The notes: generated from the letters alone by a model not told the origin. DNA of 64,000 nt from Flavobacteriia bacterium (GCA_026391005.1 JAPLEV010000052.1:1-64000), one strand, 5' to 3'. Positions 1 to 10,250 are shown, counted from the first letter of the stretch. Numbers and translations: made by a program.

Positions 1-195
1 CAGCATTGCTTTTCCCTCCTGCTTGGCTTTTGTTGATTGGCTGTATTCTCGGCCTTTCCAAACATTTGAACTATATCGAATAAAAATCTTGACAGGATAA
101 ACCTTCAAAGCTTTAATCACATCTAAATGAACCATTTCTGTCCCACCTATTGATAATAAAGGCATAAAAAAAAAGATTTCCTTTTGATTAGTCAT
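1..195 (-). CDS. Glycosyltransferase, N-terminal fragment truncated by window edge
   Basis: Reverse-strand translation from ATG at 195: MTNQKEIFFFMPLLSIGGTEMVHLDVIKALKVYPVKIFIRY...; 'LSxGGTExVxLDxIKAL' is typical of GT4 N-termini. Directly abuts the next GT gene. Not in ORF track. Confidence 0.6.
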   Translation of the reverse strand, partial: MTNQKEIFFFMPLLSIGGTEMVHLDVIKALKVYPVKIFIRYSSNVWKGREYSQSTKAKQEGKAML

Positions 196-1434
196 TTATG
201 GGTTTTGATTTGTAACTTTTGAAAAAAAATCTAAATACTTATTGTAGCAAGTATCCATTTCAAACTGATTCGAAACAATCTTACAGTTCTCTTTTTTTTC
301 TTGTAAAAAGTTGGGGTTAATTAGATACTTTTCAATCGCATCTGAAAATCTCTTCACCTGCTCGTCGAATTCAACGTCCTGAATAGGAACAATTGTCCCC
401 GCAAGCAAACCATTATATTGAATCATATTAGGGATTTCGGCATGTTGAGTTGAGATCACAGGAATGTCAAACATAAGAGACTCAATAATAGTGTTAGGTA
501 AGCTTTCTCCGGGATAGTAAGTGGGAAAAGCTACTAGATCTATGGATGAAAGAAATTCATCAATTGGATCAATTAAACCAAGAAATTGAATTTTTTCGTG
601 CTTCACATACTTTAATTTAAGGTAATCCATATAGTTCGTTTCTGAAAAAGCGAGCATTAAAGTGATGTGTTCATATTTATCTTCCAATCGTAAAAATGCC
701 GCTATTAAAATGTCCCACCCTTTGCTTTCTACTCCTCTGGCAAACATACCGATGTTAAGCTGATCAATTTCACGATTTTTTACGCTTTGTTCTTTTCTTT
801 CGTAACCATAATAGATTTTCTCTAATATTAAATTGCTGATCTCAATATGTTGTAAGATTTCAAGATTTTTGTCGGCGCAATAAATTACGTTTTTTGATTT
901 TGAAAGTGCCTTTTCTGCACGTTCTATAAAATTATTATTTAATATTTCATTCCCTGTGGCCTTGGTTATTTGATCAAGTTCACCATCATCATTAGAATCT
1001 TTATACAGATAATATTCATAAGGTCCGTGCATTGAAATCACATGAGGGATCGTAAGATCTTTCGAGAAAAAATCATCCGTTTCGAAAAGATGACTGTTTA
1101 ATAGATCAGGTTTAAAATTGACAATTTTTTGCTTGGTTTTGTTTTCAATAAATTCTTTCCGCCAGTCTAATTTTCCAACTATCATAGCGGCTCTATTTAT
1201 TTTCCAAAGAAAAAAATCTAAGAATCGATTAGGCAGATAAGGTCCAATCAATTCAACACTAGAAAAAGTATCACCAAATATTATTTTCACGCGATTTAGA
1301 TGCTTTTCTTCAATCGGCAATAAAGAAAATAGCGCAATTTCATGTCCCTTAACTGAAAAGTATTTGGCGAGCCTTAACATGAAGTTTTCAGCACCTGCAT
1401 TATCAAAATTATTAATACCAAATACTATCCTCAT
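196..1434 (-). CDS. Glycosyltransferase family 4 (GT-B)
   Basis: N-term 'NAGAENFMLRLAKYFSVKGHEIALFSL' and C-term 'PTYYPGESLPNTIIESLMFDIPVIST' donor-binding motif. Confidence 0.85.
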   Translation of the reverse strand: MRIVFGINNFDNAGAENFMLRLAKYFSVKGHEIALFSLLPIEEKHLNRVKIIFGDTFSSVELIGPYLPNRFLDFFLWKINRAAMIVGKLDWRKEFIENKTKQKIVNFKPDLLNSHLFETDDFFSKDLTIPHVISMHGPYEYYLYKDSNDDGELDQITKATGNEILNNNFIERAEKALSKSKNVIYCADKNLEILQHIEISNLILEKIYYGYERKEQSVKNREIDQLNIGMFARGVESKGWDILIAAFLRLEDKYEHITLMLAFSETNYMDYLKLKYVKHEKIQFLGLIDPIDEFLSSIDLVAFPTYYPGESLPNTIIESLMFDIPVISTQHAEIPNMIQYNGLLAGTIVPIQDVEFDEQVKRFSDAIEKYLINPNFLQEKKENCKIVSNQFEMDTCYNKYLDFFSKVTNQNP

Positions 1435-1437
1435 TTA

Positions 1438-2328
1438 TTAAACTTTCTTGAAAATTGCAACAATTGTATATCCTTTTAATCGCTTTGGAACTATCGCATT
1501 AAAAAGAGCAGGGAATCGAGAAATACTTCGCAGTAAAAATGGTAATTTGCCCAGAACAGTTGCGTAATGAGCTTTAAAATCTTTTAATTGTGAGGGATCT
1601 AATGGTGTAAACAAAACTTTTTCAAGCTTCATAGGATAGTATTTCTGTAATGCTAAAAACACCTTCTTGTTCCATAAACCCATATGATGAGGAGGGAGAT
1701 TAAGAATATTGTAAAGATGACCAAAGGAATCATTATTTGGAACCGAAACAATAAAAGACCCACCTTTTTTTAAAAGTTTTAAGGAATTCTTTATAAAATA
1801 ATCAACATCAGCTAAATGTTCCAGTAATTGAAAAGCGCAAACCACATCAAACAAAGATTCATTTTGATCTGCGTACTCGTGCAAAGGTGATGATAGTACA
1901 TCCAAACCTTTTTCAATACATATATTAATGGCTTCTTGATTTAACTCCAAGCCTTTACAACTTATTCCATTTTTTTTGAAATTCTCTAATGCATAACCAT
2001 TTCCACAACCTAATTCTAGTAAGGAAGAGCCTGGAGCTATCAAATTAGAAACTGCACCAAACTCCCATCGATCTTTTAAATAATAAAAGTCAACATTTTG
2101 TAAATGTTTGTAAATATCCTCTTTCCCTTGAATTGAAAATGGATAATAAAATCGATAATTAGTATCTAAACACCTGACAATAAATATTTCTTCTAGGTCA
2201 TTAAAATAGGAAGATGCATCAAAGTTAAATTGATCTGAATATAAGCTTATAATCTCCTTAGAATCAATGATTTTTTCAACCATTGTATTTGTAGAACCAG
2301 TGATCGGACTTTTTATTTTTTCTTGCAT
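1438..2328 (-). CDS. Class I SAM-dependent methyltransferase
   Basis: 'LLELGCGNGYALENFKKNG' motif I, 'FDVVCAFQLLEHLADVDYFIKNSLKLLKKGGSFIVSVPN'. Confidence 0.85.
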   Translation of the reverse strand: MQEKIKSPITGSTNTMVEKIIDSKEIISLYSDQFNFDASSYFNDLEEIFIVRCLDTNYRFYYPFSIQGKEDIYKHLQNVDFYYLKDRWEFGAVSNLIAPGSSLLELGCGNGYALENFKKNGISCKGLELNQEAINICIEKGLDVLSSPLHEYADQNESLFDVVCAFQLLEHLADVDYFIKNSLKLLKKGGSFIVSVPNNDSFGHLYNILNLPPHHMGLWNKKVFLALQKYYPMKLEKVLFTPLDPSQLKDFKAHYATVLGKLPFLLRSISRFPALFNAIVPKRLKGYTIVAIFKKV

Positions 2329-2337
2329 CCTTATTCA

Positions 2338-3543
2338 TTAAGATAGTAGAGACCAATGATAGTCATCTATATATCGAGCATGGTTTGGAATCCAATAGTA
2401 ATCACGTATTTCGTTAAGGATTATCACTTCAAATGGACAAATATTTTCCAATGTTTCAAAGTGATTTTTGGATGATAATTCAGCAAAATAAACGGTAAGA
2501 CTATATTTTCCGGGATAAAGCCTCAGTTTTGGGAAGGTACATTTTAATTTAAACACACCTATTTCATTACAAAAAGGGACTTCGCTATCGATATTTAAAA
2601 CATGAGTAATGGGTGTTCCTTCATTATCAACAATTTGAAAAGAAACCGCAGCGCCTTTTAAAAGTCGATTTGTTTCAATATCAAAAGCAATTGTAAGCGG
2701 TTTGTTAACCTGTTGAATATTTTCAGATTCGCTCGATTGAATTTCCACTCTTTTGATGTAAGGATGGTCAGGTGTTTTGGAATTGACATATACATCATTA
2801 CTATTACAGAGATATTTTTGTATGGCTGCATTTGTATCACCATAATATTCGACCATTCCATTCTCCAATAAAATACATTTATTAGTCAAGGCCGAAACGG
2901 CTTGCATATTGTGACTAACAAATAAAACGGTTCTCCCAGAATTAGCCACCTCACTCATTTTCCCTAAACATTTTTTTTGAAATTCTGAATCACCTACAGC
3001 TAATACCTCATCAATAATTAAAATTTCTGGTTCCAAATGTGCAGCAACAGCAAAAGCTAATCGCACGTACATTCCTGAAGAATAATGTTTCACTGGAGTA
3101 TCTAAGAATTTCTCCACCCCTGAAAAAGCAACAATTTCATCAAATTTAGTAACGATTTCAGCTCGTCTCATACCTAGTATCGTACCATTTAAAAATATAT
3201 TTTCTCTCCCAGTTAATTCAGGATGAAAACCAGTACCCACCTCTAATAACGATGCGACTCTACCATTGAGTTCTATTTTTCCTGAAGATGGCTTTGTGAT
3301 TTGCGAAAGGATTTTTAGTAAAGTACTCTTTCCAGCACCATTTTTACCAATTATACCTATAATTTCACCTTTATTAACATTAAAACTAATTTCTTTTAAA
3401 GCCCAAAAGGTATTTAAAACATTTGTTTTTTTATGGAGAGAAGAAATATGATGTCTAAACGTGTTATCTTTAGTGGTGCCTAAAGTGTAGGACTTAGAAA
3501 TATTTTCAACTTTAATTGCAGTTTCCATTTTAATATTATCCAA
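2338..3543 (-). CDS. Polysaccharide ABC exporter ATP-binding protein (Wzt/TagH-like) with C-terminal Wzt-type domain
   Basis: Walker A 'GIIGKNGAGKSTLLKIL', signature 'YSSGMYVRLAFAVAAHLEPEILIIDEVLAVGD', extra ~150-aa C-terminal beta domain. Confidence 0.88.
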   Translation of the reverse strand: MDNIKMETAIKVENISKSYTLGTTKDNTFRHHISSLHKKTNVLNTFWALKEISFNVNKGEIIGIIGKNGAGKSTLLKILSQITKPSSGKIELNGRVASLLEVGTGFHPELTGRENIFLNGTILGMRRAEIVTKFDEIVAFSGVEKFLDTPVKHYSSGMYVRLAFAVAAHLEPEILIIDEVLAVGDSEFQKKCLGKMSEVANSGRTVLFVSHNMQAVSALTNKCILLENGMVEYYGDTNAAIQKYLCNSNDVYVNSKTPDHPYIKRVEIQSSESENIQQVNKPLTIAFDIETNRLLKGAAVSFQIVDNEGTPITHVLNIDSEVPFCNEIGVFKLKCTFPKLRLYPGKYSLTVYFAELSSKNHFETLENICPFEVIILNEIRDYYWIPNHARYIDDYHWSLLS

Positions 3544-3635
3544 AAAGTCTAATTTTACTTAAATTAATTAAGGAAACAGTTTAAACAAAATTAAAAAAAT
3601 ATTTTTATCTTGGCAAAAAAACATTTTCTAAAGAA

Positions 3636-6600
3636 ATGAAAAAGATTTTAATACTTTTTATACTGGTAATTTCACTCAGTGAGTGTACTGTTTTAAACGC
3701 TCAAAACTCACCTTCGAGTATTCCGGGTCTATTTATTTGGCTAGCTGCAGACAATGGCGTACAGACCTCGGGTAATGACGTTACATCATGGAATAATCTG
3801 ACTGGTTCAGGTAATAATTTCTCATCAGTAAATGCCTCGTTAAGACCCAAATTTTTTCCATCTTCGAATTTAAATGGTTTACCTTATGTCAATTTTGACG
3901 GCACTGATAATTTACAAACAGCCAATAATTTAACCCTTGGTAATGCAACTATTTTTATTGTTGCTAAGCAGAATAATAGCGAATCGGATTATGCACGTAT
4001 CATGGACCATGGATATAACACCGGATTTTGGATAGGTCGATTAGGAAACGCTGCTGGAGGTGGCTTCATAGAAACAGCAGCACCTTTTGGGAATTTTCAA
4101 TCCATTGCTAATACCCAACCTTTTATATTATCCTATACGAGAAATAATGGCACCACCAATTATCATTTAAATAAAGTACCATTTACTACTCCTTCACGAA
4201 CAACTGGTCCACAACAAACAAGCACAAACAAAATATTTCTAGGATCAACTATTACTGGAGACAACTTTGGAAAAAAAGATATTTTTGAAGTAATCATTTA
4301 TAATTTGGCTTTATCAAATCAAGACAGAATAGCCATTGAAACCTACCTATTGAATAAATATTCAAGTAATATTAACTTGGGACAAGATATAAATGCTAGT
4401 AATTTTTGTCCTGTTACATTAACAGCCCCGCCAGGATTTACAAATTTACTTTGGTCGAACGGTTCGACAGCAAGTTCAATATCAGTGAATCAAACTGGGG
4501 CATATTGGTTGCAAGGGAAAAATATATTTGGAGTTACATCTCGAGATACGGTATTGCTTAATTATCCTATTATTAACACACCTATTAGTTCTACTATTTG
4601 TTTAAATAATGCTGTTCAATGGAGCGCTAATTTAGGTCCTGGCTTTACTTATTTATGGAGTACTGGAGCAACAACATCAAGCTTAAACATCAATTCTGCA
4701 GGGCCATACTCGTTGCAGGTTACAGACGGACTGGGCTGCACTGCGAACAGTGGGACGATCAATTTTACAATTGATAGTTATTCTCAAACAATCAATTTAG
4801 GCAATGATACAAGCTTGTGTATCGGAAATTTAATCGCTTTACAAGCAGGCGCTCCATCGACAGTTTCTTATCTCTGGCCAGATGGATCAAGTGCCTTAAA
4901 TTATCCAGTGAATACAACTGGTAATTATTTTGTAGAAACAGTGAATACAAATGGTTGTATTGGCCAAGACACGATATATATTACGATTGTCGGGCAAGCA
5001 CCCATTGCCAACTTTTCACTTCAGAATCAATGCTTTGGCTTATCCAATACTTTTGGCGACTTAAGTATAGGACTTCCCAACGACCCCGTGAACACATGGC
5101 AGTGGAATTTTGGAGATGGTGCAACAGCTACTAATCAAAACCCAAATCATACCTACCTTTCGCCAGGAACCTATTTAGTGCAATTGTATGCGGAATCTAC
5201 CGGAGGCTGTGGTGCTTTTCATACAGCGTCACTTGATGTCCATCAGTTACCTATTGCATCTTTCATACATTCAGGAAATTGTGAAGGACAAATGGTTAGT
5301 TTCACGAATACCAGCAGTGCTGTAAGTGCTCCGATATCAAGTTACTTATGGGATTTTGACCAACAAGGCACTATTTCATCGACACTTGCTAATCCTTCTT
5401 GTTTATTTATGAATGCCGGAAACTTTGACATTTCGTTGCAAGTAAGCGATACTAATGGATGTATAAACAGTGTAATCGATTCAATAGACATCGCGATAAG
5501 TCCCAACGCATCTTTTGTGGTTAATAATGCCTGCGAGGTTTCAGATGTGGTAATCCAAAACAACAGTACAATTGCCAATCCATTTAGCATAGTAAATCAT
5601 TACTGGGCTTATGGTGATGGTACTTTTGCAAATAATCCAATTATAGACAAACAATATTCTACCTATGGAAACTATACCATTCTATTAGTTGAAACTGGAA
5701 GTAATGGCTGCAGTGATAGCATACAACAAAATGTAACCATTCATCCGAATCCTGATCTTGATTGGCAAATAGGTCCCGCTTGTCAATTTTCCTTCACGGA
5801 ATTCACAAATAATTCCACTGTACCAATTGGTTCTATTGCCAATACAGATTGGTTGGTAAATTTACAATTCCCATTAACTGGCATAAGTGGTAGCTACTCG
5901 TTTCTCACTACTGGTATTCAGTATTTGAATCTCTCCTCAACAAGTGATCAAGGATGTATGCGCGATACTTTAATTTTAGTAAATGTTGCTGGTCCATTGC
6001 AAGCCAACTTCGCGATCGAACCTAATCAACTAGTCGCAGGAATAAACAGCTCTTTTATTAATACCAGTTTGGGCGGTGATAGTTTTTTGTGGAATTTTGG
6101 AGATGGGGATTCATCTACAGAAGAAAATGTATTCCATAATTACTCCAGTAACGAAATTGGAAATACACTCACTGTGAGTCTACAAGTATCCAACAACATT
6201 GGCTGCATGGATACATTGGTTCAGAATTATACCTTAGGCGCTCCACATTTTGACTTGGCCTTAAACAATCTATTTTGTCAAGACATCGAATCCTACTGGA
6301 CGATTGGATGTGAATTGAAAAATCAAGGCAGTATCGCGATCACGCAAGCAAATTTAGTAGCTTCCCTGTTAAATGGACTTCCAATAATGGAAAACTGGCA
6401 AGGATCATTGGCACCGGGTGAGAGCACTATTTATATCTTTCAAAGTCACCCAGCGGCTTATATTGCAACTCAAGATAATTATATTTCATATGTCTGTGTG
6501 GAGGGAGAAGGATTTAATGCTTTGAACCTACTCGATGAAGAATTAGCAAATAATACAAGCTGTAGGAATGTTGAAAATGATGGTGTTATTTTATTGCCTC

Positions 6601-6842
6601 TTTACCCAAATCCAGGAAATGCCTTTTTGGAAGTAAAAGTATTTGTTCCTCAAGGACAGGAATTTGAGTTGGGTTTATACGATATTCAAGGTCGAATAAT
6701 CTACAAATACTCAGAAAATGAGGTGATTACTGATGCTGTGAAGCTCATAAACATTCCTACACAAGAGCTATCTTCAGGCAGCTATCTCCTTCGATTAAGT
6801 GATGAGACAGGAACTCAAATCAGGAAGTGGGTAAAAGAGTGA
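3636..6842 (+). CDS. Secreted multidomain PKD protein with LamG-like N-terminal domain and T9SS type A sorting domain
   Basis: Signal peptide; 'PGLFIWLAADNGVQ...YVNFDGTDNL' concanavalin/LamG-like; PKD motifs 'WQWNFGDGATATNQNPNHTY', 'SFLWNFGDGDSSTEENVFHNY'; C-term 'LYPNPGNAFLEVKVF...LRLSDETGTQIRKWVKE'. Confidence 0.85.
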   Translation: MKKILILFILVISLSECTVLNAQNSPSSIPGLFIWLAADNGVQTSGNDVTSWNNLTGSGNNFSSVNASLRPKFFPSSNLNGLPYVNFDGTDNLQTANNLTLGNATIFIVAKQNNSESDYARIMDHGYNTGFWIGRLGNAAGGGFIETAAPFGNFQSIANTQPFILSYTRNNGTTNYHLNKVPFTTPSRTTGPQQTSTNKIFLGSTITGDNFGKKDIFEVIIYNLALSNQDRIAIETYLLNKYSSNINLGQDINASNFCPVTLTAPPGFTNLLWSNGSTASSISVNQTGAYWLQGKNIFGVTSRDTVLLNYPIINTPISSTICLNNAVQWSANLGPGFTYLWSTGATTSSLNINSAGPYSLQVTDGLGCTANSGTINFTIDSYSQTINLGNDTSLCIGNLIALQAGAPSTVSYLWPDGSSALNYPVNTTGNYFVETVNTNGCIGQDTIYITIVGQAPIANFSLQNQCFGLSNTFGDLSIGLPNDPVNTWQWNFGDGATATNQNPNHTYLSPGTYLVQLYAESTGGCGAFHTASLDVHQLPIASFIHSGNCEGQMVSFTNTSSAVSAPISSYLWDFDQQGTISSTLANPSCLFMNAGNFDISLQVSDTNGCINSVIDSIDIAISPNASFVVNNACEVSDVVIQNNSTIANPFSIVNHYWAYGDGTFANNPIIDKQYSTYGNYTILLVETGSNGCSDSIQQNVTIHPNPDLDWQIGPACQFSFTEFTNNSTVPIGSIANTDWLVNLQFPLTGISGSYSFLTTGIQYLNLSSTSDQGCMRDTLILVNVAGPLQANFAIEPNQLVAGINSSFINTSLGGDSFLWNFGDGDSSTEENVFHNYSSNEIGNTLTVSLQVSNNIGCMDTLVQNYTLGAPHFDLALNNLFCQDIESYWTIGCELKNQGSIAITQANLVASLLNGLPIMENWQGSLAPGESTIYIFQSHPAAYIATQDNYISYVCVEGEGFNALNLLDEELANNTSCRNVENDGVILLPLYPNPGNAFLEVKVFVPQGQEFELGLYDIQGRIIYKYSENEVITDAVKLINIPTQELSSGSYLLRLSDETGTQIRKWVKE

Positions 6843-6934
6843 TTGTTCTACTTTTTTTTGAGGAGACTGAGGCTCTCGAAGGCCCGCAAAAAAAGTAAAG
6901 AAAGCCCTCCCATTTCGGCAGGCTCAATGCAGCG

Positions 6935-7072
6935 CCTTCATCCCCCTCCAAAGGGGTAAATATTATTCTTTTTGTAAATAATAACATTCTAGTTTAGACC
7001 TTGCAGTTGAAAGCTTTCCTCCCCCTTCATCCCCCTCCGGAGGGGGAATTATTATTTGTGTGAAATAATTAA
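6935..7072. repeat. REP-like extragenic palindromic repeat, two diverged copies (about 6935-6983 and 7024-7072)
   Basis: CCTTCATCCCCCTCCaaaGGGGtaaatattatt...aaataat and CCTTCATCCCCCTCCGGAGGGGGAattattatttgtgtgaaataatt; 18-bp perfect palindrome TCCCCCTCCGGAGGGGGA at 7030-7047. Confidence 0.7.
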
Positions 7073-7227
7073 GACCAATCGATAATATTTTTTTTCGTCG
7101 CCTATTATTCTGAAAAAATGTATCGAATTGAAATATGGGTACCATAAAGCAGCTCGCAGAGATCGCTGCTATGGTCATTTTTCAAGAGTGGAGTGCATTG
7201 AAGAATAATCAGTGACTTGATTTTTTG

Positions 7228-7253
7228 CTACTTTTTTATCAAGTAAAAAGTAG
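7228..7253. repeat. Perfect inverted repeat (9-bp arms, 8-nt loop)
   Basis: CTACTTTTT-tatcaagt-AAAAAGTAG. Confidence 0.6.
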
Positions 7254-7402
7254 ATAGAGTTTTATAATAAAAGTGGCATGCGTGCATGCTCTCCAATCCT
7301 AAGACTTGATCCTTTCGATTCGCTGTGTCTCTCGACTACGCTCGATTCACTCAGCGGGCATCGTGTCCGCCAGGCAGGATCGAGATGCCCTTCTCAGAAG
7401 AC

Positions 7403-8233
7403 TCACACATAATCCGCCATATCACCTTCTACCTTTTTAAAGTAAAAAAGACCGGAAATAAATAGAAATAGGATCATCACGAAGGACACATACATTAAAT
7501 AACCAGGAGCTTCGCCACCAAAAATAGACCAACGAAATCCTTGAACAACTCCAGCAATAGGATTTAAGTAATATATTGTTGCTGCCCATTTGGGTAAGTG
7601 TTGCATAGCAAAGTCTGCGGGATATGCGATTGGTGTGATATACAAACCAATTTGAACCATAAAGGGAACGACATGTTGAAAATCCCTAAAACGAACAGTT
7701 AAAGCACTCAACCATATCCCAACGGCTAAAGCGGCTAGCATTCCAAAAAAAAGAAAAACGGGTGCAAGCCAAACATTAGAACTCGGTATGATTCCATAGT
7801 AAAACAATAAAATTATCATTAGAACAAGTGAAATACTTAAATCAATTAAACCAACCGCAGCTTTAGATAAAGGAATTATTAAACGAGGAAAGTAGATTTT
7901 TTTAATCATCCCTTGACTTGCGATAATGGAAGAACCTGCATTGGTCATCACAAAGGAAAAATAACTCCAAATTGTCAAGCCAGTCATTGCAAATAGTAAA
8001 TATGGCACCCCCGTATTAACCCCAATGAAGTTCCCAAAAACAAGCGCTAAAATAAATAAGGTAACCACCGGCTGAAGTAGTGCCCATAAAAATCCAATTA
8101 TCGTCTGAGCATATCGGACCTTGAAATCGCGCCATGTTAGGGTAATAAAGAGATCTTTATACCGATACAACTCTTTAAAGTCCGGAATTATACTCGAACG
8201 AGAAGCGTCAATTATTTTATGATGATTTGGCAT
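7403..8233 (-). CDS. ABC-2 type polysaccharide exporter permease (Wzm-like)
   Basis: 'YKDLFITLTWRDFKVRYAQTIIGFLWALLQPVVTLFILALVFGNF' typical of Wzm/TagG; multiple TM helices. Confidence 0.87.
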   Translation of the reverse strand: MPNHHKIIDASRSSIIPDFKELYRYKDLFITLTWRDFKVRYAQTIIGFLWALLQPVVTLFILALVFGNFIGVNTGVPYLLFAMTGLTIWSYFSFVMTNAGSSIIASQGMIKKIYFPRLIIPLSKAAVGLIDLSISLVLMIILLFYYGIIPSSNVWLAPVFLFFGMLAALAVGIWLSALTVRFRDFQHVVPFMVQIGLYITPIAYPADFAMQHLPKWAATIYYLNPIAGVVQGFRWSIFGGEAPGYLMYVSFVMILFLFISGLFYFKKVEGDMADYV

Positions 8234-8432
8234 TTAACTATCTTATTTACACTCCAAAGTTAAGCTAATTTTCAGAAACGCACACGGGGTTGATCTTCAT
8301 TCCAATCGAATTGATTACCTGGCTGCAATAACTTAAAAAAAAAAAAAAACTCATCTAGTAAAATTAATATTGTCCACTAATTAAGTCATTATTATAAAAT
8401 TTGTTGGTGTTGGCATTATTTTAGATATTTGC

Positions 8433-9086
8433 ATGAAAAAAGCTATGAAACCTATTGTCATATTCCTACTCTTTATTTTATTAAGTCCAAATATTACTTT
8501 TTCGCAAGATAAAAAAGCACAAGATTTATTAGATAAGGTTTCAAAAAAAATGAAAGATCTTAAGTCTTTTTACCTTGAATTTAACGCTGTTATAAAAAAT
8601 ACTACAAACGGAAAATCTGAAAATCTTAAAGGTACAGGTTGGGTAAAAGGCAATAAATATAATGCAAACTTCGCGGGCAATACTATTATTTCAAATGGTT
8701 TTAAGACCTGGACTATCATAAAAGAGGATAAAACTGTATACGAATCAGACGCTAGTGATGAAAATGAAGCTATAAACCCTAAGAAAATAATGACAATATG
8801 GGAAACTGGCTTTCTAAATAAATATGTAAAAGAGGAGCAGTTAAATGATCAAACTGTTCATGTAATTAATTTAACCCCTAAGAATCCCAAAAAATCCGAT
8901 TTTAAAGACATTATCATTTACATTTCAAAAGCAAATAATGAAATGACAAAAGCTGTGATAAACTCGAAAGACGCCTCTACAATGATTTATTCAGTTACAA
9001 AATTTGAAAAGAATCCTAATATTAAAGATACTAAGTTTGTATTTGATAAAAAGAATTATCCGGGATACCATATAGAAAAAGATTAA
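8433..9086 (+). CDS. LolA-like outer-membrane lipoprotein carrier family protein
   Basis: Signal peptide, 'AQDLLDKVSKKMKDLKSFYLEFNAVIKN...GTGWVKGNKYNANFAGNTIISNGFKTWTI' LolA fold pattern. Confidence 0.75.
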   Translation: MKKAMKPIVIFLLFILLSPNITFSQDKKAQDLLDKVSKKMKDLKSFYLEFNAVIKNTTNGKSENLKGTGWVKGNKYNANFAGNTIISNGFKTWTIIKEDKTVYESDASDENEAINPKKIMTIWETGFLNKYVKEEQLNDQTVHVINLTPKNPKKSDFKDIIIYISKANNEMTKAVINSKDASTMIYSVTKFEKNPNIKDTKFVFDKKNYPGYHIEKD

Positions 9087-9535
9087 CGTTTCAAAGCGCG
9101 ATCCATATCACGCTGATCATCTTTCAGCTTTAAATCTTCTCTTTTGTCGTGTAGTTTCTTTCCTATCGCACAAGCAATAAGGGCTTTTAACCAACCTTTC
9201 TCTGATAAAAATAATTTTATTGGTATTAAAGTATTTCCTTTCACCTTTAAAAACTTTATAATCTTTGTTATCTCTTTCTTATTGAGTAATAATTTACGGT
9301 CCGCTCTCGGCTTATGATTGTAGATTGAGCCGTTATCATAAGTGGTAATATGCATATTTCTAATCCAAACCTCTCCATCTTTTTCGATACAATAGGCCTC
9401 TAGAATACTTGCTTTTCCTGCTCGAATACTTTTTATTTCGGTTCCAGACAACTGAATCCCTGCGATGAATTCGTCTTCAAGATGGTACTCAAATCGAGCG
9501 CGTTTATTCTTAATATTAATTTCAGTTGAAGACAT
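9083..9535 (-). CDS. smpB: SsrA-binding protein SmpB
   Basis: 'NKRARFEYHLEDEFIAGIQLSGTEIKSIRAGKASILEAYC...RKLLLNKKEI...GWLKALIACAIGKKLHDKREDLKLKDDQRDMDRALKR'. Confidence 0.95.
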   Translation of the reverse strand: MSSTEINIKNKRARFEYHLEDEFIAGIQLSGTEIKSIRAGKASILEAYCIEKDGEVWIRNMHITTYDNGSIYNHKPRADRKLLLNKKEITKIIKFLKVKGNTLIPIKLFLSEKGWLKALIACAIGKKLHDKREDLKLKDDQRDMDRALKR

Positions 9536-9635
9536 GGTACAAATTTAACGTTAATTACAATCGATTTAAAAATCTTTTTGAGATAAATAGTAAAGCTTAA
9601 ACACATGGAATAATACATTATCCTTAAATTTGGCC

Positions 9636-10250
9636 ATGAAATTACCATCAAAAGTACTAGAAGAAGTGGTTGATCAATTATCTTCTTTGCCGGGTATAGG
9701 AAAACGAACCGCACTTAGACTTTCTTTAAATTTACTTAAAAGAACCCCTTTAGAAATTAGTCATTTTACGCAATCTATTATTTCGTTAAAAGAAAGTATT
9801 TTTAGTTGTTCAATTTGCAATAATATTAGCGATGAGCCCATCTGCTTTATTTGTGCAAATCCAAATAGAAATAATAAAATAATCTGCGTTGTTGAGGACA
9901 TAAGAGATGTTATGGCCATAGAATCTACTGGAACATTTAAAGGCCTTTACCATGTCCTTGGCGGATTAATCTCTCCTATGGATGGCATTGGACCTCAAGA
10001 CCTCACTATTGGCTCTTTACAAGAGAGAATTGTTAATCTAAACGTTTCAGAAGTTATTTTTGCACTCAGTCCAACTATGGAAGGCGATACAACTAATTTT
10101 TACCTATTCAAAAAAATTAACCGTCCCAATTTACTTATCACCTCCTTGTCGAGAGGAGTTGCATTTGGATCAGAATTACAATATACAGATGAACTAACCC
10201 TTGGTCGGTCGCTTGAACAACGTCAAGAATTTAAAATGCCTCATTTATAA
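9636..10250 (+). CDS. recR: Recombination protein RecR
   Basis: 'LPSKVLEEVVDQLSSLPGIGKRTALRLSLNLL', Cys4 zinc finger 'CSICNNISDEPICFIC', TOPRIM; ATG at 9636 preferred over TTG at 9630. Confidence 0.95.
   Translation: MKLPSKVLEEVVDQLSSLPGIGKRTALRLSLNLLKRTPLEISHFTQSIISLKESIFSCSICNNISDEPICFICANPNRNNKIICVVEDIRDVMAIESTGTFKGLYHVLGGLISPMDGIGPQDLTIGSLQERIVNLNVSEVIFALSPTMEGDTTNFYLFKKINRPNLLITSLSRGVAFGSELQYTDELTLGRSLEQRQEFKMPHL

Noticed and set aside
6963-7178. 71-aa minus-strand ORF in the REP region
   Set aside because: Spans hairpin repeats; no signal, homology or promoter; likely chance ORF.
8335-8349. 15-A homopolymer upstream of the lolA-like gene
   Set aside because: Single homopolymer in AT-rich DNA; possible phase-variation tract but too far from the start (about 85 nt) and no supporting signal.
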